This document shows positions 42,594-52,422 of a stretch of DNA of 64,000 bases, piece after piece. This stretch comes from Paenibacillus lupini (GTDB taxonomy: Bacteria; Bacillota; Bacilli; Paenibacillales; Paenibacillaceae), in contig NZ_JAASRW010000011.1 in the NCBI RefSeq assembly GCF_011761355.1, positions 100,547 through 164,546 on the forward strand, given 5' to 3'. The translations under genes were made by a program, and so were the position numbers. The notes beneath the pieces are model-generated. The model was given only the letters and a program-made list of their open reading frames with translations, did not search any database and had not been told where the DNA came from. How positions within the stretch are numbered: the stretch's first letter is position 1; every line of letters starts with the position of its first letter.

Positions 42594-43787
42594 ATGAAAA
42601 AATCGTGGCGTTCTGATCGTTTGTCACAGCTTGGTTCGTCTATCTTTGCCGAGGTCGCAGAGTGGAGAAAGCAAGCGGCCAGCAATGGCAGGGATATTAT
42701 TAATCTTGGCATCGGCAGCCCGGATAAACCGCCTACGGAGGCGGTAAGAAAAGCGCTTAGCGAAGCGGCACTCCGTACAGATGCGTATTCCTATCCAGGA
42801 ACGCACGGCAGTGCGGCTTTCCGTGGTCAGGCAGCTGCGTGGATGGATTATCGTTTTGGAGTAAAGCTTGATCCTGATCACGAGCTTGTTTCCTTGATGG
42901 GATCGCAGGACGGATTATCTCATCTAGCGATGTCACTATGTAATCCGGGAGATGTTGTAATTGTCCCTAACCCTGGTTATCCCATCTATACGGCTGCATT
43001 AGCATTAGCTGGTGTAGAGCCGTATTTGCTGCCGCTTAAGGAAGAAAATCAGTTCCTTCCGGATCTGGATTCAGTACCGGATGATGTGTGGCAGCGTGCA
43101 AAATTTATTTTACTGAACTATCCGGGTAATCCGGTATCGGCAGTTGTCGATTTGGCGTTCTTCGAACGTTTACTGGCGAAGGCCAAAGAATACGGCGTAC
43201 TGGTCGTGCATGATGCCGCGTATTCGGAGATGGCCTTCGACGGACATGAGCCGCCAAGTATCCTTGTCGTACCAGGTGCTCTTGAAGGGGCAGTGGAATT
43301 CCACTCCTTGTCCAAAAGCTTCAATATGGCTGGCTGTCGGATCGGCTTTCTCGCAGGCAACCGAGAAGCAGTTGGAGCGCTGCGTGAGTTGAAAGAAAAT
43401 ATCGATTATGGCGTATTTGGCGCTGTGCAGGAAGCGGGCGTCATCGCTTTGCAGGAAGCCATGTCTGCTTCTGCGCCGCCTAAAGCCGGCGTATTATATG
43501 AGAAGCGGCGGGATTCTTTTATCGAGGCATTAGCAGCAGCCGGCTGGATTGTCGAGAAGCCAAAAGCGACAATGTTCATTTGGGCGAAGCTTCCGAAACG
43601 CAGCAGCGGTGAGGCATGGACTTCACGTGCTTTTGCTCAAGAGCTTCTGGCGCAAACAGGCGTAGTCGTTATTCCAGGCGAGGCGTTTGGGAGCGAAGGC
43701 GAAGGTTTTGTGCGAATTGCTTTGGTCGAAGACGAAGCAAGGTTGCTTGTGGCTGCTAGACGCATAGGAGAATTTCTTGGTTGCTAG
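42594..43787 (+). CDS. PLP aminotransferase (DapL/AspC-like)
   Basis: A 397-residue fold-type I aminotransferase. LGIGSPDKPPTEAV, NYPGNPVSAV, VHDAAYSEMAFDG and the PLP Lys in HSLSKSFNMAGCRIGF are present. This wording is close to the LL-diaminopimelate aminotransferase-like group, but it may act on other amino acids. ATG 42594 follows GGGTGAG and comes 4 bases after the ArsC-like stop; ATG 42582 is an in-frame alternative. It probably shares a transcript with the ArsC/Spx-like gene. Confidence 0.85.
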   Translation: MKKSWRSDRLSQLGSSIFAEVAEWRKQAASNGRDIINLGIGSPDKPPTEAVRKALSEAALRTDAYSYPGTHGSAAFRGQAAAWMDYRFGVKLDPDHELVSLMGSQDGLSHLAMSLCNPGDVVIVPNPGYPIYTAALALAGVEPYLLPLKEENQFLPDLDSVPDDVWQRAKFILLNYPGNPVSAVVDLAFFERLLAKAKEYGVLVVHDAAYSEMAFDGHEPPSILVVPGALEGAVEFHSLSKSFNMAGCRIGFLAGNREAVGALRELKENIDYGVFGAVQEAGVIALQEAMSASAPPKAGVLYEKRRDSFIEALAAAGWIVEKPKATMFIWAKLPKRSSGEAWTSRAFAQELLAQTGVVVIPGEAFGSEGEGFVRIALVEDEARLLVAARRIGEFLGC

Positions 43788-43800
43788 GCACATTCACTGC

Positions 43801-43917
43801 GCAAGCCAATACTCTTCCGATCGCCATTGTTCCCGAATTTCTTCATTATAATCCGCTTTAGCGGATGAAATTCGGGAACAAAAGCGAACGCAGGGCTTCT
43901 CCAGAGTATTGGCTTGC
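43801..43917 (-). repeat. Nested palindrome, family copy 3 (reverse orientation)
   Basis: Outer stem 43801-43815/43903-43917 (GCAAGCCAATACTCT), inner stem 43828-43841/43867-43880 (TGTTCCCGAATTTC) and apical stem ATCCGC/GCGGAT. On the minus strand the loops read GAGAAGCCCTGCGTTCGC and ATGGCGATCGGA. The inner stem is shared with the copy at 30118, but the outer stem is entirely different. Confidence 0.8.
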
Positions 43918-43954
43918 TTCGCTTCGCGCAGCAATTCTTATAGGGACAGTGGCT

Positions 43955-44057
43955 CATCACTCAATTCCCGAGTGATGGAGTTTTCTTTATATGTCATCAC
44001 TTGGAATATGAGTGATGGATCTTTAATAGTTAGTCATCACTCGGGAATTGAGTGATG
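43955..44057. repeat. Three 23-bp hairpins at exactly 40-bp spacing
   Basis: Units start at 43955, 43995 and 44035. Each begins CATCACT and ends GAGTGATG around a 7-9 base centre (AATTCCC, GGAATAT, GGGAATT). Unit 1 is the exact reverse complement of unit 3, so the block can also fold as one 23-bp stem with unit 2 in the loop. It is non-coding. Confidence 0.75.
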
Positions 44058-44096
44058 GTATACGGCCCTATGCCAGGACAGGGTTTGGGTTTATCT

Positions 44097-44390
44097 TAAT
44101 GCAAGGCAGCGACATTAGTGGCGTGGGAGTGGAGAACGGAGCGAGTGAATGTTCTCTTGAGGAGGGAGCCATGAGCGGAGTAAGGGAATGTTCTTGAAGA
44201 AGCGGAGCGTTCGCCTTTGTGTCCGGATTCGGACCACGATCCGATTGTTCAAAGAATCCGGACACAACAGCGATCGAAAGAATATTCCCTTATGCAGTGA
44301 AAACAGCGACTCTCTCAAAGTAGATTCACTTGCGCAGTGACCACAGCGAGCGACCGCAACCACTAAGCGATAATGCCAGCTTTTGCATTA
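44097..44390 (+). repeat. Nested palindrome, family copy 4, five stems deep
   Basis: Stems from outside in: 44097-44104/44383-44390 (TAATGCAA), 44115-44121/44360-44366 (TTAGTGG), 44144-44150/44324-44330 (AGTGAAT), 44182-44195/44278-44291 (AAGGGAATGTTCTT, one mismatch) and 44218-44230/44254-44266 (TGTGTCCGGATTC). The innermost loops are AAGCGGAGCGTTCGCC on the left and ACAGCGATCGA on the right. Outer loops echo these (GCGGAGT, CGGAGCGA; AAACAGCGA, CCACAGCGA). With copy 3 and the 40-bp hairpins it fills the gap 43788-44451. Confidence 0.8.
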
Positions 44391-44451
44391 CAATGAACAC
44401 CAAAACTACTGTACAATAAAGTTATATTATGTGTAGAGGATGGCTTCTTAT

Positions 44452-45309
44452 ATGAATGAAAATAAAATACTGATTGTGGACGGGATGGCTTTGCTGTTCA
44501 GAGCTTATTTCGCGCAGCAATACAGTGCTAGACGGCTGGCTGATGGAACGCCAACGAACGCGATTTATGGCTTTTTGCAATACTTATTTGATGCTGTGAA
44601 CCAGTTCCAGCCGACCCATGTGGCTTGCTGTTGGGATATGGGCAGCAAGACATTCCGCACCGAGATGTACACTAATTATAAAGCAAATCGGCCGGAAGCT
44701 CCGGAAGATTTGATCCCACAATTTTCGCTCGTCAAAGATATCGTTGCCGCGCTCAACATTCCGAATATCGGACTGGAAGGCTACGAAGCAGATGACTGCA
44801 TCGGTACAGTATCGAAACAGCTAAGCCAAATGGCGCATGTTTACATCCTTACAGGTGATCAAGATATGTTGCAGCTGGTAGAAGAACGTATCCATGTTGT
44901 CATTATGAAAAAAGGCAGAGGCAATTATGCGGTCTACGATCTAGATTTCCTCAAAGAAGATAAAGGTATCCATCCTTTCCAAGTGGTTGAGATGAAAGGC
45001 CTGACTGGCGACACAAGTGATAACTATCCAGGTGTTAATGGGATCGGCGAAAAGACAGCCTTGAAGCTTCTTCAAGAGTTTGAATCGATCGATGGCATCC
45101 TTAGCAATTTAGATGGTATCTCCAAAAGCATTAAAGCGAAGATCGAAGCCGATTTGGAAATGCTTCATCTGTCCCGTACGCTTGCGCGTATCAATATTGA
45201 AGTTCCGGTTGCTTGCAGCCTGGAGGAATGCTTATGGAGTGTTCCGACTGAAGCAGAAGTCGTGTTTGAAAAATATCGACTGGCCTCATTACTAAAATTG
45301 ATCGTTTAA
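44452..45309 (+). CDS. 5'-3' exonuclease (PolA N-terminal type)
   Basis: A 285-residue stand-alone 5' nuclease like Bacillus YpcP. Metal-binding acidic residues are seen in LIVDGMALLFRAYF, CCWDMGSKTFR, EGYEADDCIG and LTGDQDMLQL. GLTGDTSDNYPGVNGIGEKTALKLL is the helix-3-turn-helix with the last acidic pair. It lacks a polymerase domain and has the usual length for the type. ATG 44452 is preferred because GAGGATGG precedes it; ATG 44440 would add four residues. Role: RNA-primer/flap removal and repair. Confidence 0.92.
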   Translation: MNENKILIVDGMALLFRAYFAQQYSARRLADGTPTNAIYGFLQYLFDAVNQFQPTHVACCWDMGSKTFRTEMYTNYKANRPEAPEDLIPQFSLVKDIVAALNIPNIGLEGYEADDCIGTVSKQLSQMAHVYILTGDQDMLQLVEERIHVVIMKKGRGNYAVYDLDFLKEDKGIHPFQVVEMKGLTGDTSDNYPGVNGIGEKTALKLLQEFESIDGILSNLDGISKSIKAKIEADLEMLHLSRTLARINIEVPVACSLEECLWSVPTEAEVVFEKYRLASLLKLIV

Positions 45310-45315
45310 TCCCAA

Positions 45316-45350
45316 GGCAGCTGCCATTCGCAGCTGCTTTTTATTTTTAC
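45316..45350 (+). terminator. Terminator after the exonuclease gene
   Basis: GGCAGCTGC and GCAGCTGC pair around CATTC, followed by TTTTTATTTTT. Confidence 0.85.
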
Positions 45351-45583
45351 CAAAAAATACTAAGTTTTTGCCGTTGAGAGAGGAAACTGGAAGGAAATGT
45401 CGAAATAGTAGCCGAGACCTACAATGGCTAAAAATAAGCAACTTCTTGAGTCAGCTTTCCCTTAATAAAGGGCAGGCGTTTTAAGAAGGATTTTGGCGTG
45501 AAATCCGGCAGAGTTGCGATCAATAGGGGGAAGACGAACAGTACGGGGAAAAGGTCATTACAAACAGTTACAGGAGGCGAATT

Positions 45584-48500
45584 ATGAAAGGTGTTTTACG
45601 AAAAATAGGAATGGCGGTTATGTCCGTGCTGTTGGTCTTAATTGTGTTCAGGCTGCTGCCTGCACAAACGGGATATGCAGCAACGTTACCATCTATTCCG
45701 GTAAGTTTTGATTATTTTGTGGATCCTTCTGGGAGTTATGCAACAGGTGATGTAAGTTACGATTCTGGAAATTGGTTTGGATCAGATGCTGAATTTGGTA
45801 ATGCGAAAACTGTCCTTCAATTTGATTTAAGTTCTATCCCTAGCTCTGATACCGTTTCAAATGCCAGTATAAAGTTGCGGGTTTTGGATACGGAATATCC
45901 GATTGGCGGTTCTATTGCCATCAAAGTTTATGGTGCGGAAGATACCATTTCAAGTACTAACGTAAATGAAAATTCAACTATCATTCCAAACACTACTGGC
46001 CTTATTTTTTCTCGAACATATAGTGCACTGGACAATATGATAAAAGATACAGATGTTACTATAGACATTACAAGCTACATTAACAGTCAGTTGACTTCTG
46101 GTGATAAAAAAGCGACCCTCGTATTGGAGGGCAATGAAAATGTCGGAGATAATGAAATTGTAATTGCTTCTAATAATTCCGTAGTAACAGGGAATTATGC
46201 ACCAACCTTAAACGTGACTACGGCTACAAACCCCAAGGTAGCTTCGGTATCAGTTCCGAGTAATGCTACATATAAAGCCGGACAAAATCTGGACTTTACG
46301 GTGAACTTTGACCGCAATGTTACGGTAACAGGTGCCCCTTCCTTGCCTCTCACCATTGGTTCAACTCCCGTACAAGCTGCGTTCCTATCGGGATCAGGAT
46401 CTAAAGCACTCCTTTTCCGTTACACGGTATCAAGCGGCCAACTTGATACAGATGGCGTTGCTTTAGGCGGTGCAATTACTTTAAACGGCGGTACGATTAG
46501 AAATACAAGTAGTGAAGACAGTATTTTAACACTAAATTCTGTTGGAGCTTTAACCAATGTAAAAGTGGACGCTGTTGCTCCAACGGTTTCATCCGTAACC
46601 GTACCCACTAATAAGACTTATGGTAGCGGACAAAGTTTGACGTTTGCGGTTAATTTTAACGAGCCTGTAACTGTTTCGGGCGGCACGCCAAGCATTTCGC
46701 TAGTCATTGGTGTTACAACCGTACAAGCTACTTATACGGGCGGTACGGGAACCAATTCTCTTGCTTTCAGTTACACGTTGCAAGATGGACAGAGAGATTT
46801 AGACGGTATTACGGTGGGTGCACTTAGTCTTAACGGTTCTACGATGACGGATACTGCAGGCAATGCTGCGGCTCTAATGCTTAACAATACGGCTAGCACA
46901 ACCGGTGTGCTGGTGGATGCCATAGCGCCTACAGTCAGTACCGTGGATGTACCTGCAGACAGTACCTACAAATCAGCAGATCAGCTTAATTTTACGGTAC
47001 ACTATAGCGAAAATGTAACCGTAACAGGTACACCTCATCTACCGGTAACAATCGGCAGTACACTGGTGCAGGCCAGCTATGTATCAGGCTCAGGAACACA
47101 AAATCTCGTGTTTCGCTATAGCATACAAGCAGGTAACAGCGATACAGATGGGATCGCTGTTGGTTCAAGCCTGACGCTGAATGGCGGAACAATTCGAGAT
47201 GGAGCACTCAATAATGCAGGTCTAACGCTTGCAGGAATCGGAAGTACGTCAGCTGTACTGGTGGATGCTGTAGCACCTGCTATTAATAATGTGGACGTGC
47301 CAACAGCTGGCACTTATTTGGTAGGAGAGAACTTGGCGTTCACTGTTCATTACAATGAGAATGTAACGGTGAATACTACCGGCGGAACACCTTATTTACA
47401 GATTACGATAGGCAGTACACCTGTACATGCAGCCTATGTATCGGGTTCGGGAACAAAATCGCTCCTATTCAGCTACATGATTCAGGTAGGAGACGTTGAT
47501 ACAGATGGTATTACAGTTGCCGCAAGCCTCGCGTTGAATGGTGGAACGATAAAAGATACAGCAAGCAATAATGCCAATCTAAGTTTAAATAGTGTTGGCA
47601 GCACGGCATCAGTGCTGGTAGATACTTTAGCTCCTTCAGTGAGCAGCGTAACAGCACCTGCAAACCAAACCTATGGAGCGGCGGCTCCATTGGATTTTAC
47701 GGTTCATTATAGCAAAAAGGTTGTCATAGCCGGTGGAACACCTTCCATACCTGTGACAATTGGTTCGTCAACGGTACAGGCGGCGTATTTATCAGGCTCT
47801 GGAACGGATACGCTTGAATTCCGTTATGTCGTTCAAGCTGGCGACAATGACAACAACGGTATTGCTATAGGCAATGCAATTGTATTGAATGGCAGCACAC
47901 TTCTTGATGAATCCGGGAATGCAGCAAAGCTGACGCTGGCTGGCGTTGGAAGCACTACAGCCGTTCTTGTAGATACAGCTGCCCCAGCAGTGACTACTGT
48001 AGACGTACCGGCAGATGGAAGCTACAAAATGGGATCGGCACTTGGTTTTACCATTCATTATAATGAGAGCGTAACGGTTACGGGCACGCCTTCCTTGTCT
48101 CTCACGATTGGTTCAGCTACGGTGCAAGCAACCTATGTATCCGGCTCTGGAACGAGTGCTCTTGTATTCCGTTATACGGTTCTTAACGGACAAGAAGATT
48201 CGGACGGTATTGAAGCGGGTAACACGTTGGAACTGAATGGCGGTACGCTGAAAGATGCGGCGGGCAATACAGCGGGCTTGTCCTTAACAGGTATTGGTAC
48301 AACTAACGCGGTGCTGGTGGATGCCGTGGTCCCTTCGGTTGTAAGTGTTGATGTTCCTGCAGATGGGATATATAAAGCAGGTACAGCACTCGCGATCACG
48401 ATCCACTACAATGAAAAAGTAGCTGTAACCGGATCTCCGTATGCAGCAATCACGATTGGTTCTTCAACGGTACATGCCGTATATGTATCCGGTTCCGGTA

Positions 48501-51500
48501 CGAATGATCTGACATTCAGCTATACGGTTCAAGCAGGAGATACCGACACGGATGGCATTGAACTTGGTTCTATTAGCTTAAATAGTGGTACTTTAAATGA
48601 CGCGGCAGGTAATGCCGCAAGCCTCTCACTAACTGCAGCAGGCAGCACAAGTGCTGTTCTTGTAGATACGACTGCTCCTACTGTTAGCAGTGTGGATGTA
48701 CCTGCTAATGGTACTTACAAAGCGGGAGATGATTTAGAGTTTACGGTTCATTACAGCGAAAAAATAACGGTAACGGGTGGAACGCCAACACTTCCGATTA
48801 CTGTTGGCACCACAACAGATCAGGCTGTTTATGTATCTGGCTCGGGCAGGAATGCACTTCTTTTCCGCTATGAAGTGCAGGCTGGAGACAATGATATTGA
48901 CGGCATTCAAGTCGGCAGCTCGCTGAGTTTGAATGGCGCAGTGCTTCAGGATACGGCAAACAATGCTGCTGCGGTATCTCTTGTTGGCACAGGCAGCACA
49001 AGTGCTGTTCTGGTCGATACGACAACTCCAACAGTCAGTAGTGTGGATGTACCATCTAACGGGTCCTATAACGAAGGCTCGATTATTAACTTTACCGTCC
49101 ATTTTAATGAGAAGGTCACTTTGACCGGAACACCGTCCATTCCGGTTACGATTGGATCTACAACGGTTCAGGCGGGCTACGTATCGGGATCGGGAACAGA
49201 CACATTAGTATTCCGTTATACGATCCTGAGCGGCCAATTGGATACGGACGGGATTGTAGTTGGAAGTGCGATTTCTCTTAACGGCGGCAACCTTCAAGAT
49301 GTTGCCGGCAATGCAGCTGATCTAACTCTTGCTGCAGTTGGCAGCACAAGTGCTGTGCTGGTTGATGCTATTGCTCCATCGATTGAAAGTGTGGACTTAC
49401 CTGTGAACGCGACTTATACAGCAGGACAGCAATTGAATGTCACCCTTCATTATGATGAAGCAATAACGGTAATGGGTGTACCTTCTATATCGGTGACGAT
49501 AGGCTCTTCAACAGTCAACGCATCTTATGTCTCCGGTACAGGGACGGATACAATTGTGTTCCGATATACAGTACAAAATGGAGACAACGATTCGGATGGT
49601 ATCGAAGTTGGTACTTTAGCTTTTAATGGCGGAGCTCTTAAGGACGCGACTGGTAATAACGCAGCAATCATACTGAGCGGCTTAGGAAGCACTTCTGCGA
49701 TTAAGGTAGACGCGGTATCGCCAACGGTTAGTCAAGTTGATGTTCCAGCTAATGGTGCTTACAAAGCGGGGACAACCTTACAATTTACTGTTCATTACGG
49801 TGAGAATGTAAGTGTAACGGGCGGAACTCCGAGTTTGGACGTGACCCTTGCTGGGAAAACGGTTCAAGCCGATTACGTATCTGGTTCGGGAACAAATACA
49901 CTTGTTTTCCGGTATGAGGTACAAGCCGGCGATACAGATTCGAATGGCATTCAATTAGCTGCGAGCATCTCATTAAACGGAGCTGCTATTGCTGATCAGG
50001 CTGGCAATTCCGCTATTCTTACGCTGGCAGGCGCAGGGGATACAAGCGCAGTATTGGTTGATACAACAGCACCAGTCGTAAGCTTGGTCAGCGTTCCTGC
50101 TGATGGCACTTATCATGCCGGTGCGAATCTTGATTTTATCGTAAAAACCAGTGAGCCGGTCCTACTTGATACGACAAGCGGAACACCTGCTATTCAAGTG
50201 CAAATCGGTTCTTCAGTTGTACAAGCGGAATACCTCGAGGCGGTAACGTCAAGCGAGCTCAAGTTCCGTTATACGGTTCGTCTGGAGGATCAGGATGCAG
50301 ATGGTATCAGCGTGGACTCGGCTGCCTTAGCCTTAAATGGAGCAGTCATCACTGATGCTGCTGGCAATGGTTTCAGCACGACGCTTAACAGTATCGGAGC
50401 ACTTCAGAACGTCAAGATCAGTAATAACCTCTCAGTTACCCTTAGTGAGACAAGCTGGACGAACAAGGATGTAACGGTAACCGTGACCACAGATCCGGAC
50501 AACAGCATAGAGTACAAGCTGGGAAGCAGCGGAGCATGGACCAGTTATTCGGCTCCTGTGGTTGTGTCACAAGAGGGTCTGACAAGCTTTTACGCAAGAG
50601 TTATCGATCCGGCTAATCATGCAAGCGACAGTGTATCGGCGGATGTGAAGATTGATAAGACCGCTCCAGTTATCGTACTGAATGGTAATGATACTGTGAA
50701 TGTTTACTTGGGCAATACTTATACTGAGCAAGATGCAAAAGTGCAGGATTCTAACCCTTCAGCAGATCTGGCAACAGTAACTGGAACAGTAGATACAGCT
50801 GCAATTGGTACTTACATTTTGCACTATAACGCAGTGGATCTGGCCGGCAACCAGGCTGTAGAAATTATTCGTACGGTTAAAGTGATCAATAAGCCGACTA
50901 GCAGTGTCAGCAATGTACGCCAAGTAAGAGTAGAAGTCGGAGATCCTGATCATCCTCAGGTCATTGTACAAATTGATATTGTGCGGGAAGTCATTGGCGG
51001 CAAGAAAGTGGATACCGTCATTATGAACGAGGATAAAATCAAACAGGCCGTTGCAAGCGCAGTTGGAGCTCATCAAGGAACGATAAGAATTATCGTAGAT
51101 GATATTCCTGGCGATCCTGCAGATTTGGTTAAAGTTAAGCTTTCCGTCAATGCCGTTAAGTATTTGCTAGACAGCTCTCTTAATGTCGAGATTCGTACGG
51201 AAAACGCAACGCTTTATCTGTCCACCAATGCTCTGAGTGCGATGAAGGGCAGTCAGGAGTTTTTCTTCGACATTGTGCCGATCCGGAAGAAGGATGACCA
51301 AGATGTCGTGAAAGAAAGAACGATTAATGCTGAGGCTGTACGTAAAATCGTTAAGTCAGGCAATGTAATTGTCATTGGCATGCCAATGACAATTGAAACG
51401 AACCTGCCAAAAGTTGCGGTTCAAGTGACATTCCCTCTTGATCCTAACGTTATTCCAAGCGATCCAGCACAAAGAAAGCTGTTCCTAGCCACCCTTGGGG

Positions 51501-52252
51501 TATATATCGAGCATTCTGATGGTGAGAAGGTATTCCAGCGTGGTCAGATCGTTTACGATGACAAAGGGTATCCAACCGGCATTAAGATTGAAGTAAACAA
51601 ATTTAGTACCTTTACCATCATTTCCGCAGAGGGAGGAAGCGTCCATCATGATGCGTATATTACCGGTTACTTAGATGGAACTTTCCGCCCTAATCAAGCA
51701 GTAACCCGAGCAGAAATGAGCACGATGCTGTACCGTCTATTGTCTGGATCGATACAGACTAGTACTGCACCATTTGCCTTTACCGATGTTTCGAACGGCT
51801 ATTGGGCGGCAGCTGCAATTAAGTGGGGGCAGGGAGCGGGAATTCTAAATGGGTACCCAGATCACAGTTTTAAACCTAATACTTCTATTACACGAGCTGA
51901 GATGGCTTCCATTCTAGTGAAATGGCTCAAGCTGGACACGGCAGCAGCGAATCATATCTTCACCGATTCGAACGGGCATTGGGCTACTGCCCAAATCGCA
52001 GCTGTTGCTGAAATGGGCTTTATGACCGGGTATACTGACGGTTCGTTCGGTCCTGATCAGGCACTTACACGTGCAGAAGCAGTCGTCATTATTAACCGCA
52101 TTCTTGACCGTGGGCCATTGACTGGTGTTGCGTCTCCAACCTGGAAGGACGTACCTGCATCTTCATGGGCATTTGGAGCGGTTGAAGAAGCCTCCAGAAC
52201 ACATGATGCTTCGCGTGAATCGAATGAAAGTGAAACTTACATTCCAGAGTAA
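45584..52252 (+). CDS. Giant SLH-anchored surface protein with 12 Ig-like repeats
   Basis: A 2,222-residue secreted protein. A signal peptide ends near QTGYA. Residues about 37-210 look like a DNRLRE/CBM96-type beta-sandwich (AKTVLQFDLSSIP...). Twelve tandem repeats of about 115 residues follow (residues about 217-1615), each with VPANGTYKAG..LxFTVHYxExVTVTG, YVSGSGT, DTDGI and STSAVLVD. Then come one OmpL47-like and one DUF5011-like domain (APVIVLNGNDTVNVYLG), an unrecognised 300-residue region, and three SLH domains from about 2022 (TGYLDGTFRPNQAVTRAEM, LNGYPDHSFKPNTSITRAEM, TGYTDGSFGPDQALTRAEA) that bind cell-wall polymer. ATG 45584 has AGGAGG 8 bases upstream. It is probably an adhesin or surface stalk. 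Confidence 0.9.
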   Translation: MKGVLRKIGMAVMSVLLVLIVFRLLPAQTGYAATLPSIPVSFDYFVDPSGSYATGDVSYDSGNWFGSDAEFGNAKTVLQFDLSSIPSSDTVSNASIKLRVLDTEYPIGGSIAIKVYGAEDTISSTNVNENSTIIPNTTGLIFSRTYSALDNMIKDTDVTIDITSYINSQLTSGDKKATLVLEGNENVGDNEIVIASNNSVVTGNYAPTLNVTTATNPKVASVSVPSNATYKAGQNLDFTVNFDRNVTVTGAPSLPLTIGSTPVQAAFLSGSGSKALLFRYTVSSGQLDTDGVALGGAITLNGGTIRNTSSEDSILTLNSVGALTNVKVDAVAPTVSSVTVPTNKTYGSGQSLTFAVNFNEPVTVSGGTPSISLVIGVTTVQATYTGGTGTNSLAFSYTLQDGQRDLDGITVGALSLNGSTMTDTAGNAAALMLNNTASTTGVLVDAIAPTVSTVDVPADSTYKSADQLNFTVHYSENVTVTGTPHLPVTIGSTLVQASYVSGSGTQNLVFRYSIQAGNSDTDGIAVGSSLTLNGGTIRDGALNNAGLTLAGIGSTSAVLVDAVAPAINNVDVPTAGTYLVGENLAFTVHYNENVTVNTTGGTPYLQITIGSTPVHAAYVSGSGTKSLLFSYMIQVGDVDTDGITVAASLALNGGTIKDTASNNANLSLNSVGSTASVLVDTLAPSVSSVTAPANQTYGAAAPLDFTVHYSKKVVIAGGTPSIPVTIGSSTVQAAYLSGSGTDTLEFRYVVQAGDNDNNGIAIGNAIVLNGSTLLDESGNAAKLTLAGVGSTTAVLVDTAAPAVTTVDVPADGSYKMGSALGFTIHYNESVTVTGTPSLSLTIGSATVQATYVSGSGTSALVFRYTVLNGQEDSDGIEAGNTLELNGGTLKDAAGNTAGLSLTGIGTTNAVLVDAVVPSVVSVDVPADGIYKAGTALAITIHYNEKVAVTGSPYAAITIGSSTVHAVYVSGSGTNDLTFSYTVQAGDTDTDGIELGSISLNSGTLNDAAGNAASLSLTAAGSTSAVLVDTTAPTVSSVDVPANGTYKAGDDLEFTVHYSEKITVTGGTPTLPITVGTTTDQAVYVSGSGRNALLFRYEVQAGDNDIDGIQVGSSLSLNGAVLQDTANNAAAVSLVGTGSTSAVLVDTTTPTVSSVDVPSNGSYNEGSIINFTVHFNEKVTLTGTPSIPVTIGSTTVQAGYVSGSGTDTLVFRYTILSGQLDTDGIVVGSAISLNGGNLQDVAGNAADLTLAAVGSTSAVLVDAIAPSIESVDLPVNATYTAGQQLNVTLHYDEAITVMGVPSISVTIGSSTVNASYVSGTGTDTIVFRYTVQNGDNDSDGIEVGTLAFNGGALKDATGNNAAIILSGLGSTSAIKVDAVSPTVSQVDVPANGAYKAGTTLQFTVHYGENVSVTGGTPSLDVTLAGKTVQADYVSGSGTNTLVFRYEVQAGDTDSNGIQLAASISLNGAAIADQAGNSAILTLAGAGDTSAVLVDTTAPVVSLVSVPADGTYHAGANLDFIVKTSEPVLLDTTSGTPAIQVQIGSSVVQAEYLEAVTSSELKFRYTVRLEDQDADGISVDSAALALNGAVITDAAGNGFSTTLNSIGALQNVKISNNLSVTLSETSWTNKDVTVTVTTDPDNSIEYKLGSSGAWTSYSAPVVVSQEGLTSFYARVIDPANHASDSVSADVKIDKTAPVIVLNGNDTVNVYLGNTYTEQDAKVQDSNPSADLATVTGTVDTAAIGTYILHYNAVDLAGNQAVEIIRTVKVINKPTSSVSNVRQVRVEVGDPDHPQVIVQIDIVREVIGGKKVDTVIMNEDKIKQAVASAVGAHQGTIRIIVDDIPGDPADLVKVKLSVNAVKYLLDSSLNVEIRTENATLYLSTNALSAMKGSQEFFFDIVPIRKKDDQDVVKERTINAEAVRKIVKSGNVIVIGMPMTIETNLPKVAVQVTFPLDPNVIPSDPAQRKLFLATLGVYIEHSDGEKVFQRGQIVYDDKGYPTGIKIEVNKFSTFTIISAEGGSVHHDAYITGYLDGTFRPNQAVTRAEMSTMLYRLLSGSIQTSTAPFAFTDVSNGYWAAAAIKWGQGAGILNGYPDHSFKPNTSITRAEMASILVKWLKLDTAAANHIFTDSNGHWATAQIAAVAEMGFMTGYTDGSFGPDQALTRAEAVVIINRILDRGPLTGVASPTWKDVPASSWAFGAVEEASRTHDASRESNESETYIPE
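46232..50430 (+). repeat. Twelve in-gene repeats of about 345 bp
   Basis: Coding repeats for the Ig-like domains of the SLH protein. At DNA level the units are clearly diverged, unlike the zapA array, so expansion is old. Phrases YVSGSGT and AVLVD recur at regular spacing. Confidence 0.85.
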
Positions 52253-52276
52253 ATAACTGATCAACAATCCGTTGTA

Positions 52277-52317
52277 AGTCCACTCCTCCCTCTTCTGGGC
52301 AGGGGTGGACTTTTTTG
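52277..52317 (+). terminator. Terminator after the giant SLH gene
   Basis: GTCCACTCCTCCC pairs with GGGCAGGGGTGGAC, followed by TTTTTTG. Confidence 0.9.
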
Positions 52318-52341
52318 TTAACCTAGTATTTCATACATTAA

Positions 52342-52371
52342 TTGACAATATCCGCATCTTAAATCTATAGT
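52342..52371 (+). promoter_or_regulatory. Sigma-A promoter of the GNAT/tail-collar operon
   Basis: Consensus TTGACA (52342-52347), an 18-base spacer and TATAGT (52366-52371), 52 bases before the GNAT start. Confidence 0.7.
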
Positions 52372-52422
52372 AGAATTGCACTATATTTTTGCTAAATTTT
52401 ACTAACTTAATATGGGGGTGCG

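Noticed and set aside
43955..44057. CRISPR array
   Set aside because: Three palindromic units with 17-base gaps and no cas genes; too few and too short.
45351..45583. Riboswitch ahead of the giant SLH gene
   Set aside because: The 230-base leader was read for c-di-GMP, c-di-AMP and other common riboswitch cores; none was recognised.
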